From positions 1 through 6,275 of the forward strand of contig JABIPV010000004.1 in assembly GCA_018699075.1 (NCBI GenBank): a stretch of 6,275 nucleotides of DNA, written 5' to 3'. The position numbers and the translations under genes are program-made. Positions 1 to 5,915 of this stretch are shown here, piece by piece (position 1 is the first letter of the stretch; every line of letters starts with the position of its first letter). Source of the DNA: Kordiimonadaceae bacterium (GTDB lineage Bacteria > Pseudomonadota > Alphaproteobacteria > Sphingomonadales > Emcibacteraceae). The notes beneath the pieces were generated by a model. That model was not told the origin of the DNA. It made no database searches and worked only from the letters and a program-made list of their open reading frames with translations.

Positions 1-252
1 GAAATGGAAAAAGAAAAACAAGGCGCATTCTCAGAATTCATCTGGAGCTTTACAGACGGCAAAATTATTAAAAATAACTGGCGGTCTATGGCAGAACTTC
101 CCACTACAAGCCCAGAAGGTGACGCCATGAGCAAAGCACTTAAAAAAATGGGTTTTGGCTTTTGCGGGCCGACAATTTGTTATGCTTTTATGGAAGCCGT
201 TGGCATAGTTGATGATCATATCACCACCTGCCACCTTTATCACAAGAATTAG
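1..252 (+). CDS. tag: DNA-3-methyladenine glycosylase I, C-terminal part (5' truncated by window edge)
   Basis: This is the last 83 codons of a Tag-family glycosylase, which removes 3-methyladenine from alkylated DNA as the first step of base excision repair in the cytoplasm. The frame is open from base 1, so the gene starts outside the window; the ATG at 4 is internal. Family-typical segments are visible: GAFSEFIWSF near the start, the PTTSPEGDAMSKALKKMGF stretch, GPTICYAFMEAVG, and a terminal DDHITTC. In that last motif the His and the Cys four residues later match the two C-terminal ligands of the structural zinc known in E. coli Tag (H175 and C179, from memory). The stop TAG at 250-252 overlaps the stop of the convergent rodA by 4 bp. 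The neighbourhood gives no functional link to cell elongation, so this is probably just the next transcription unit. Identification is confident; the missing N-terminus, with the other zinc ligands and catalytic region, cannot be assessed. Confidence 0.93.
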   Translation, partial: EMEKEKQGAFSEFIWSFTDGKIIKNNWRSMAELPTTSPEGDAMSKALKKMGFGFCGPTICYAFMEAVGIVDDHITTCHLYHKN

Positions 253-1397
253 GCGAAAGCGCCACCGCGTGGAATAGCCGTTTCTTTATGAATGGCCGTA
301 CTTAAAATCAAACCAAATCCTACCAACAACGTCAGCATCGCCGATCCGCCATATGAAACCAGCGGAAGCGGTACTCCCACCACGGGGAGAAGTCCCATCA
401 CCATTGCGATGTTAATAAACAAATAGAGGAAGAAAGTTACCACCATTCCCAATATCAGCAACCTTCCAAATTGGCTCTTAACGCTTAAACTAACGATCAT
501 GCCATAACCAAGAATAATAAAATAAAGCCCGAGCAGTGAAAGACCGCCAACAAGCCCAAGTTCTTCCGCAATAACTGTAAAGATAAAGTCGGTATGCTTT
601 TCCGGTAAGAAATTAAGCTGGCTTTGCGTTCCTTGGATAAAGCCTTTTCCGTAAATACCGCCAGAGCCAAGAGCAATTTTTGATTGGATAATATGGTACC
701 CAGCGCCAAGTGGATCTTTTTCAGGATCAAGAAAAGTTAAAACACGTTGCTTCTGGTAAGGTTTTAAAAATTGCCATGCGCCAAAAGCCGCCGGTATAAG
801 TGCTATGAAACTGAGTACGAATAGCCACATTCTAACGCCCGCGGCAAAAATCAACGCAATCCCGCCCGCCACAATTAATATGGTCGTACCTAGATCCGGT
901 TGACGCAATACAAGTACAACAGGCAAAATGATTAATATTATCGGTTTAATTAGGCTTTTTAATTGCACTGTTTCCTCATCAGACAGGCAATGAAAATAGC
1001 GCGCCAACGCCATCACAAGGGCGATTTTCATAAATTCAGATGGTTGTAAATTAATAAAACCGAGATCAAGCCACCTTTGCGATCCTTTCCCCATTTCACC
1101 CATCACGTCTACAACCCCCAACATACCTAGTGCGGCAAAATATAAAGGATAGGCTAAGAACATCCATATACGGATGTCAATAACGGCAATAGTTACCATT
1201 AAACCAAGTCCCAATAGAAAACGAATAAATTGGTTTTTAGCCCAAGGATCAAAGCTACCCCCAGCTACAGAATAAAGCATGGCAAAACCAAACCCGGCGA
1301 TAAGAACGATCACCAGAACGATAAACCAGTTTAAATCCTTCAGTTTTTGACGAATATCTTTGTTATTTCTACTGCCTATACGGGCGGAAGTTTGCAT
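249..1397 (-). CDS. rodA: RodA, SEDS-family peptidoglycan glycosyltransferase (elongation)
   Basis: Polytopic inner-membrane protein of 382 aa, normal length for RodA. SEDS proteins polymerise lipid II into glycan strands, and RodA does this for side-wall growth together with PBP2. The sequence shows about ten hydrophobic segments. The family signatures are GKGSQRWLDLG at 103-113 and NLQPSEFMKIA at 117-126, QPDLGTT at 166-172, the large loop GAGYHIIQSKIALGSGG at 231-247, FLPEKHTDFIF at 263-273, and PLPLVSYGGSAM at 343-354. Asp270 in KHTDF corresponds to the catalytic aspartate of characterised RodA proteins, and Trp109 is in the conserved RWL motif. The ATG start overlaps the mrdA stop by one base (TGATG), with an AGGG Shine-Dalgarno-like sequence at 1412-1409 inside mrdA, so translation is probably coupled to PBP2. 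The N-terminal tail of about 20 residues is polar and basic, consistent with a cytoplasmic end. FtsW is excluded by the pairing with PBP2 and mreBCD. It is the last gene of the operon; its TAA stop lies inside the end of tag. Confidence 0.97.
   Translation of the reverse strand: MQTSARIGSRNNKDIRQKLKDLNWFIVLVIVLIAGFGFAMLYSVAGGSFDPWAKNQFIRFLLGLGLMVTIAVIDIRIWMFLAYPLYFAALGMLGVVDVMGEMGKGSQRWLDLGFINLQPSEFMKIALVMALARYFHCLSDEETVQLKSLIKPIILIILPVVLVLRQPDLGTTILIVAGGIALIFAAGVRMWLFVLSFIALIPAAFGAWQFLKPYQKQRVLTFLDPEKDPLGAGYHIIQSKIALGSGGIYGKGFIQGTQSQLNFLPEKHTDFIFTVIAEELGLVGGLSLLGLYFIILGYGMIVSLSVKSQFGRLLILGMVVTFFLYLFINIAMVMGLLPVVGVPLPLVSYGGSAMLTLLVGFGLILSTAIHKETAIPRGGAFA
252..272 (-). terminator. Possible weak terminator structure at the rodA 3' end
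   Basis: The last codons of rodA contain two small adjacent inverted repeats: GGCG-AAAG-CGCC at 252-263 and CCAC-CGC-GTGG at 262-272. Read on the rodA strand, the GGCG/CGCC stem is followed by TAATTCTT, a loose T-rich stretch that includes the rodA stop. Stems of four pairs are marginal, and there is no intergenic space for a normal terminator because the convergent genes overlap. Confidence 0.22.
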
Positions 1398-3250
1398 CAG
1401 ACGCTCTGCCCTATATTCTCGTTACTTTTGTCGCGTTCTAAAACGAACTCGAGTACATCACGGGCAATTGGAGAGGCGACTGAACCTCCACCACCCCCAT
1501 GTTCGACAAGTACGGAAACTGCATATTTTGGGTTTTCCACAGGTCCATATCCCACAAACAAGGCATGATCCCGTCCTATCCAATCTTTTTCTTCATTTTT
1601 AATAACGCCACCTTCACTATTACGTTCCGCCGTACTAATTCGAGTTACTTGTGTTGTCCCTGATTTACCGCCAAATTGGTAATCATCTTTTCGAAGTCGG
1701 TATCTGAACGCCGTTCCACGAGGATGATTGTAGACATCTATCATTCCTTGCAAAACGATATCCAAATTTTCTTGCGAGATACCTAAACCTTCTACTTCTT
1801 CGATATCGATATCGTTATCGTTATCATCATCAATAAATATTTTAGGCACGACGGCTTTACCGCCGTTTGCGAGGCGCGCGGTCATTACCGCAAGCTGTAA
1901 TGGTGTGGTCGATACAAATCCTTGGCCGATACCAACGTTAACGGTATCTCCACCATACCAGTGCTCGCCAGTCCGACCAAATTTCCAATCATCATTTGGA
2001 TTAATCCCCCTAGCTTCACTCATGATGCCAATGTTAAACCGTTCTCCAAGTCCAAATCTCGCCGACATTTCATGAATTTTTTCGATACCAACTTTTCGTG
2101 CCAGATCATAAAAATATACATCGCATGATTGGGCGAGCGCTTGAATTACATTTAATTTTCCGTGCCCACCTTTACTCCAACAATGCCATATATTCTTGCC
2201 TATCCTGAACTGAGAGTTACAAATTTTTGTATCTTCGACTGTAATAACGCCGGCCTCTAATCCCGCGAGGGCAACGATCATTTTAAAAGTTGAGCCTGGT
2301 GAATATTGGCCACTTACGGCTTTATTTATCAAGGGCTTACGAATATCACCACGGAGCTTGTCCCATTTAACTTGGCTAATGCCATTATTAAAATCATTGG
2401 GATCAAAAGACGGTGTTGATGTTACAGCGAGTAATTCACCAGTATGAATATCCATTACAGTGACGGCAGCACTCTCATGTTGGGTTCTTGTAGCCGCAAA
2501 TTTTTGGATTTCAAGATCAATGGTTAAACGTGCAGCTTCCCCAGGAACACTATCCTGCCTTGAAAGCTCACGGATTACTCGTCCTAGCACGTTTACTTCA
2601 ACTTTACTGTTACCAGCGCTACCGCGTAGTTTTTCATCAAGTACCTTTTCAATACCATTCTTACCAATTTTGAATTCTGGAAGTTCGAGTAACGGTTCTC
2701 CTGTAAGTTCTTCTTCACTTACCGATCCCACATATCCAACTAAATGGGCGCCTAGCTCTTTTTCAGGATAAAACCTGCTTGTCCCCACATCCGGCTGAAT
2801 GCCGGGAAGATCTGGCATGTTCACATTCACGTTTGAAAAAGTTTCCCAGTCCAAATTATTTGCAACACTAATAGGCAAGAAAGATCTCTGTTTTTTTGCC
2901 GCTTTCATAATACGTTTATTATTATTTTCAGATATGGGGATATATTGCTTTAATGCTTCTAGCGTTTCTTCTAACTCTTCTGTTTCTTCCGGAATTACAT
3001 TGACGCGATAATCAGTAGTACTTGTAGCAATGGCCCGCCCGTAACGATCAAGAACATCGCCGCGTGTGGGGGCAAGCAACCTCATACTAATGCGGTTTCT
3101 TTCCGCTAGAAGTTCATATTGATTACGACTGGTCACCTGTAGATAATACATCCGACCAACCAAAGCAGAGGACAATAAAAGCATGCCACCGGAAATTAAA
3201 GTCGCCCGGCGCGTATAGGATTTAAGTTTATTTTTATCCGATGGCTTCAT
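1397..3250 (-). CDS. mrdA: Penicillin-binding protein 2 (elongasome D,D-transpeptidase)
   Basis: Class B PBP of 617 aa, the transpeptidase partner of RodA in side-wall peptidoglycan synthesis. It has a short basic cytoplasmic tail, one membrane anchor at about 16-38, then the non-catalytic pedestal domain, with the conserved RGDVLDRYGRAIA at 63-75 and FYPEKELGAHLVGYVG at 160-175. The transpeptidase domain follows, with all three motifs: S320-T-F-K323 in YSPGSTFK (Ser320 nucleophile), S375-C-D377, and K529-S-G-T532. S-x-D rather than S-x-N is usual for elongation PBP2s (E. coli has SAD). Cys344, Cys357, His363 and Cys376 lie where a zinc site is known in another PBP2 (see findings). Unusual local sequence: an acidic D/N/I/E insert at about 473-487 and a five-Gly run at 585-589 near the C-terminus. 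The ATG start lies 3 bp after the mreD stop; a weak AGAAGAG ribosome-binding sequence (3268-3262) sits inside mreD. The stop overlaps the rodA start. Gene symbol mrdA (pbpA) is given by orthology. Confidence 0.97.
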   Translation of the reverse strand: MKPSDKNKLKSYTRRATLISGGMLLLSSALVGRMYYLQVTSRNQYELLAERNRISMRLLAPTRGDVLDRYGRAIATSTTDYRVNVIPEETEELEETLEALKQYIPISENNNKRIMKAAKKQRSFLPISVANNLDWETFSNVNVNMPDLPGIQPDVGTSRFYPEKELGAHLVGYVGSVSEEELTGEPLLELPEFKIGKNGIEKVLDEKLRGSAGNSKVEVNVLGRVIRELSRQDSVPGEAARLTIDLEIQKFAATRTQHESAAVTVMDIHTGELLAVTSTPSFDPNDFNNGISQVKWDKLRGDIRKPLINKAVSGQYSPGSTFKMIVALAGLEAGVITVEDTKICNSQFRIGKNIWHCWSKGGHGKLNVIQALAQSCDVYFYDLARKVGIEKIHEMSARFGLGERFNIGIMSEARGINPNDDWKFGRTGEHWYGGDTVNVGIGQGFVSTTPLQLAVMTARLANGGKAVVPKIFIDDDNDNDIDIEEVEGLGISQENLDIVLQGMIDVYNHPRGTAFRYRLRKDDYQFGGKSGTTQVTRISTAERNSEGGVIKNEEKDWIGRDHALFVGYGPVENPKYAVSVLVEHGGGGGSVASPIARDVLEFVLERDKSNENIGQSV

Positions 3251-3253
3251 AGT

Positions 3254-3757
3254 TTAAAATGCTCTTCTAACCAATCCTAAAATCCCTGTGATAATAGGGT
3301 AAAATGCTATTGTTACTAATATTTGCCCAATTATACTCAAATAATCGAGTAATTCTCTATAATATAAAGACGTAATCGCCCAATACACAACTCCATACCC
3401 AACCACTAACATTATAAAAATGACCCAATTAAAGATAAAGTCTCTCTCTAAAAACTGTCTTCCTTGCATATAGACAAATTGATGAACACCAATTAACATT
3501 AGAGGCATCAATCCAAAAGGACTTCCCAGCAACACATCCTGAATAAGTCCAAGCACAAAAACAGCCGCTACAGGCAACAAATCCGGCTTAAATACACACC
3601 AATAATAAACGCCTATCAGGGTCAAATAAGGCATTGTATCACTTAATATGGAAATATTATATGGTAAAACCATTAAGACAATAAGAACAACTAATGTTAA
3701 GAATGGCAAAACGGCCTTAAATCCAAGTGATTTTTCCTGTTGTGATGAAATATTCAT
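3254..3757 (-). CDS. mreD: Rod shape-determining protein MreD
   Basis: Small integral membrane protein of 167 aa with about five to six hydrophobic segments (roughly 14-33, 41-55, 61-78, 82-98, 108-131 and 138-162). MreD is a core elongasome component that binds MreC and is thought to help control RodA-PBP2; its precise biochemical role is not settled. Family features seen here are the Pro58-Asp59 pair after the second helix and the G70-L-I-Q-D74-x-L-x-G78-x-P-x-G82 signature, the best conserved part of MreD. The start codon overlaps the mreC stop in an ATGA quartet, with AAGGG at 3773-3769 as Shine-Dalgarno, 11 nt upstream. MreD sequences diverge strongly, so the call rests on the signature, the hydrophobic profile and the position between mreC and mrdA together. 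Confidence 0.93.
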   Translation of the reverse strand: MNISSQQEKSLGFKAVLPFLTLVVLIVLMVLPYNISILSDTMPYLTLIGVYYWCVFKPDLLPVAAVFVLGLIQDVLLGSPFGLMPLMLIGVHQFVYMQGRQFLERDFIFNWVIFIMLVVGYGVVYWAITSLYYRELLDYLSIIGQILVTIAFYPIITGILGLVRRAF

Positions 3758-4623
3758 TGTTGAACTTGCCCTTCTTCCGGCACAGCACTTTCTTGTTCTG
3801 CATTATCAGGATTTAGAAGTACGGGAAAAGAAGCTATTTCATATTCAATAACACTTACATAATTCAATCTATTTAAATTTACGGTCGTTTTTACTTTTAT
3901 TTCACCAAGTTCCGATATTTCACTGACAATACCAACAGGTAAATCTGGTGGAAATATTCCCCCCATTCCGGACGTAAGGATTTGGTCTCCAATATTTGCA
4001 ATTTCTTCCGTGGGCAAAAATTCAATGGTGGGAAAAAGTGAATTATCACCTGCTAAAATAACATTAACGCCCGTTTCCGCAAATTTAACCGGTATCCTAC
4101 TGTTGATATCATTTAAAATAAGAACCCGTGATGAATTGGTAGCCACATTGATTGTTCTGCCAATGACGCCTTCTTCATTGACCACGGCATGGCCTTTTCT
4201 TACTCCGTCAATTGTACCGCTATTAATCAGCATGCTTTTAAAAAATGGGCTATTACTATCTGAAACAATACGTGATGCCGTAATCGTTGAAACTGTACCA
4301 TCTTTAATTTTAAGTAGGTTCTTAAGCCTCAAATTATCAATCACCAACTCCGTAGAAGAAGTAAGATCCCTTTTAAGTTGGGCATTTTCTTCACGGAGAA
4401 ATTCATTATCTGAAAAAGTTGTTGCTATGCGGTTGACCCAGCCGGAAAACCCTGATGTCGCGTCACGAGGAATATCAACGACCTTAATTGCAGGAATAAA
4501 AGCATCGAAAATATAGCCGCGGGATTCTTCAATAAACTGATTTTGATTGCGTCCTAATATGAGCAACGCAAGCGAAAGTATAATAAAGAAAATGGCAGAA
4601 AAACGCTGACCAAAGCTCTTCAT
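3754..4623 (-). CDS. mreC: Cell shape-determining protein MreC
   Basis: Bitopic membrane protein of 289 aa that links the elongasome across the inner membrane and activates the PBP2-RodA pair. It has a short cytoplasmic N-terminus, one membrane helix at about 8-24, a linker, a charged helical/coiled-coil segment at about 72-106 (SDNEFLREENAQLKRDL onward), and then the periplasmic double beta-barrel domain. MreC hallmarks in that domain are G140-V-R-K-G-H-A-V-V, EGVIGRT at 151-157, SSRVLILNDINSRIPV at 164-179, GDQILTSGMGGIFPPDLPVGIV at 212-233, and a C-terminal strand around LNRLNYVSVIEYE. The last 20 or so residues are acidic and Gln-rich and look disordered; some alphaproteobacterial MreC proteins carry much longer tails. 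A good Shine-Dalgarno, GAGGG (4635-4631), lies 7 nt before the ATG. It is separated from mreB by 39 bp and overlaps mreD by 4 bp. Confidence 0.96.
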   Translation of the reverse strand: MKSFGQRFSAIFFIILSLALLILGRNQNQFIEESRGYIFDAFIPAIKVVDIPRDATSGFSGWVNRIATTFSDNEFLREENAQLKRDLTSSTELVIDNLRLKNLLKIKDGTVSTITASRIVSDSNSPFFKSMLINSGTIDGVRKGHAVVNEEGVIGRTINVATNSSRVLILNDINSRIPVKFAETGVNVILAGDNSLFPTIEFLPTEEIANIGDQILTSGMGGIFPPDLPVGIVSEISELGEIKVKTTVNLNRLNYVSVIEYEIASFPVLLNPDNAEQESAVPEEGQVQQ

Positions 4624-4630
4624 TATATGA

Positions 4631-4647
4631 CCCTCTCTTTATAAAGA
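4631..4647 (-). promoter_or_regulatory. mreC ribosome-binding site abutting a 12-bp palindrome
   Basis: The mreB-mreC gap contains GAGGG (4635-4631), the best Shine-Dalgarno of the operon, 7 nt before the mreC ATG. Directly 5' of it is a perfect 12-bp palindrome, TCTTTATAAAGA (4636-4647). This gives mreC independent translation initiation, unlike the coupled genes after it. The palindrome is AT-rich and may be chance. Confidence 0.45.
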
Positions 4648-4662
4648 TATATCCTGTTATTT

Positions 4663-5700
4663 TTAATATGAATCGCTTAAGACGTGCTTTAAAATTTCAC
4701 TTTCAAGAGAACGACCCGTTCCCAGTGCTACACATGTAAGCGGCTCTTCAGCGATAATTACAGAAAGGCCTGTTGCTTTTCTAAGTACTTTATCAAAATC
4801 ACGTAACAGTGCACCACCGCCTGTTAGGACAATGCCTTTATCGACGATATCCGCGGCTAGTTCAGGGGGCGTTTGCTCTAAGGCAAATTTAACACCTTCG
4901 ATAATTGCACTAACAGGTTCCGCAAGGGCTTCTGAAATTTGCAATTGATCTATGACGATTTCTTTTGGAACACCGTTCATTAAATCACGGCCCTTGATTT
5001 TCATAGTTTGGCCCACTCCATCTTCCGGTGCTGCGGCTGTTCCGATATCTTTTTTAATCCGTTCTGAACTTGCTTCACCAATAAGTAAATTATGGTTACG
5101 GCGAATATAAGCAATAATCGCTTCGTCCATTTTATCACCACCAACCCGAACAGATGACGAATAAACAATCCCGCCTAATGAAAGGACCGCAACTTCGCTG
5201 GTTCCACCACCAATATCAACGATCATTGAACCCGTTGGTTCTGTAACTGGAAGTCCAGCACCAATTGCAGCGGCCATTGGCTCTTCAATAAGAAACACTC
5301 GTCTTGCACCCGCTTCTAGAGCACTATCACGAATCGCTTTACGTTCCACTGGCGTAGAGCCAGAAGGCACACAAATAACAATTTGTGGGCTCGCGAGCAT
5401 ACTACGGTTATGAACGCGTCTGATAAAATCCTTAATCATCGCTTCCGCCACTTCGAAATCAGCGATAACACCGTCACGTAGCGGGCGAATAGCTTCAATA
5501 TCACCTGGTGTACGACCCAGCATCATTTTCGCGGCTTCACCAACGGCAAGAACTTCTTTAACACCGCCCGTGGTTTTAAGTGCTACCACAGAAGGTTCAT
5601 TAAGAACGATACCCCGTCCCTTTACATAAACAAGCGTATTTGCTGTTCCCAGATCGATTGCCATATCTGATGAAAACATGCCTAGAATTTTTTCAAACAT
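4663..5700 (-). CDS. mreB: Rod shape-determining protein MreB (bacterial actin)
   Basis: Actin-fold ATPase of 345 aa, normal length for MreB. It forms short antiparallel filaments on the cytoplasmic membrane face and positions the side-wall synthesis machinery. The nucleotide-binding motifs are all present: phosphate-1 DLGTANT at 16-22, the TPGDIEAIRPLRDGVIADFE stretch at 64-83, phosphate-2 DIGGGTSE at 162-169, EEPMAAAIGAG at 139-149, and the adenosine motif LTGGGALL at 292-299. The N-terminal MFEKILGMF is short and amphipathic, as expected of the membrane-binding helix of Gram-negative MreB. The first ATG is chosen because it gives exactly this canonical N-terminus; the next Met (residue 8) would delete the helix. 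An AAAGG (5715-5711) lies 10 nt upstream. First gene of the elongation operon, transcribed after leuA in the same direction, across a 215-bp spacer that probably holds its own promoter. Confidence 0.99.
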   Translation of the reverse strand: MFEKILGMFSSDMAIDLGTANTLVYVKGRGIVLNEPSVVALKTTGGVKEVLAVGEAAKMMLGRTPGDIEAIRPLRDGVIADFEVAEAMIKDFIRRVHNRSMLASPQIVICVPSGSTPVERKAIRDSALEAGARRVFLIEEPMAAAIGAGLPVTEPTGSMIVDIGGGTSEVAVLSLGGIVYSSSVRVGGDKMDEAIIAYIRRNHNLLIGEASSERIKKDIGTAAAPEDGVGQTMKIKGRDLMNGVPKEIVIDQLQISEALAEPVSAIIEGVKFALEQTPPELAADIVDKGIVLTGGGALLRDFDKVLRKATGLSVIIAEEPLTCVALGTGRSLESEILKHVLSDSY

Positions 5701-5717
5701 TAAAATTTTGCCTTTGA

Positions 5718-5732
5718 CCGCACTGCATGCGG
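5718..5732 (-). other. Small GC-rich hairpin in the mreB leader
   Basis: CCGCA and TGCGG form a perfect 5-bp stem with a 5-nt loop, extendable by one G-U pair in the mreB mRNA. It ends two bases upstream of the AAAGG Shine-Dalgarno of mreB and is the only GC-rich patch in an otherwise AT-rich spacer. It could stabilise the 5' end or modulate ribosome access; neither is shown by the sequence. Confidence 0.35.
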
Positions 5733-5770
5733 CAATATGAGTTTAAAGAGTTACGCATACATATAAAGAT

Positions 5771-5799
5771 GTTGTATTAATATAGTCTTATCATTGCAA
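5771..5799 (-). promoter_or_regulatory. Weak candidate mreB promoter
   Basis: TTGCAA (5799-5794) and TACAAC (5776-5771) are separated by 17 bp and each matches 4 of 6 housekeeping-sigma consensus bases. Transcription would start near 5764, giving a leader of roughly 65 nt containing the small hairpin and the ribosome-binding site. In DNA this AT-rich such matches occur by chance, so this only marks the most plausible place for a promoter in the 215-bp spacer, which otherwise holds no gene that I can see. Confidence 0.22.
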
Positions 5800-5853
5800 A
5801 TTAAATATCTACATTTGATGAATAAAAGCACTATTAATATTCTTTTGGGTTTT

Positions 5854-5876
5854 ATTAAGGGCAATATTAGGGCAAT
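5854..5876. repeat. Tandem pair of 11-12-bp direct repeats
   Basis: Two abutting copies, ATTAAGGGCAAT (5854-5865) and ATTAGGGCAAT (5866-5876), differ by a single extra A. Both are complementary to the same arm, ATTGCCCTA at 5894-5902, so the leuA transcript could pair that arm with either copy. It may be a simple duplication of one hairpin arm. Confidence 0.6.
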
Positions 5877-5902
5877 CGATCATAAAATTCACAATTGCCC
5901 TA
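5868..5902 (-). terminator. Candidate leuA 3' hairpin
   Basis: A perfect 9-bp inverted repeat (TAGGGCAAT at 5868-5876, ATTGCCCTA at 5894-5902) with a 17-nt spacer begins 14 bp beyond the leuA stop codon. In leuA mRNA it would form a stem of moderate strength. It is not followed by a clean U-tract on the minus strand (the downstream bases read ATATTGCCCTTAAT), so it is not a textbook intrinsic terminator. It may instead protect the mRNA 3' end or cause pausing. The structure is seen; the termination role is inferred. Confidence 0.35.
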
Positions 5903-5915
5903 GTTTATTATCGAA

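Noticed and set aside
497..730. A 77-codon minus-strand frame within rodA
   Set aside because: It lies in a different frame of the same strand as rodA, across the conserved KHTDF region; the RodA frame explains the sequence fully.
1347..1602. Two plus-strand open frames across the mrdA-rodA junction
   Set aside because: Both are antisense to conserved coding sequence, overlap each other in different frames, and show no recognisable domain.
2460..2771. A 103-codon plus-strand open frame antisense to mrdA
   Set aside because: Low-complexity serine-rich translation and full overlap with conserved PBP2 pedestal sequence; a by-product of the real gene.
4010..4516. A 168-codon open frame on the plus strand inside mreC
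   Set aside because: It is wholly antisense to a well-supported mreC, its translation resembles no family I recognise, and it is Ser/Thr/Leu-rich as expected of the complement of a coding frame.
5701..5915. A possible small RNA, riboswitch or leader peptide gene in the leuA-mreB spacer
   Set aside because: I found no open frame with a ribosome-binding site, no recognisable riboswitch core and no leucine-rich leader; only the short inverted repeats described above stand out.
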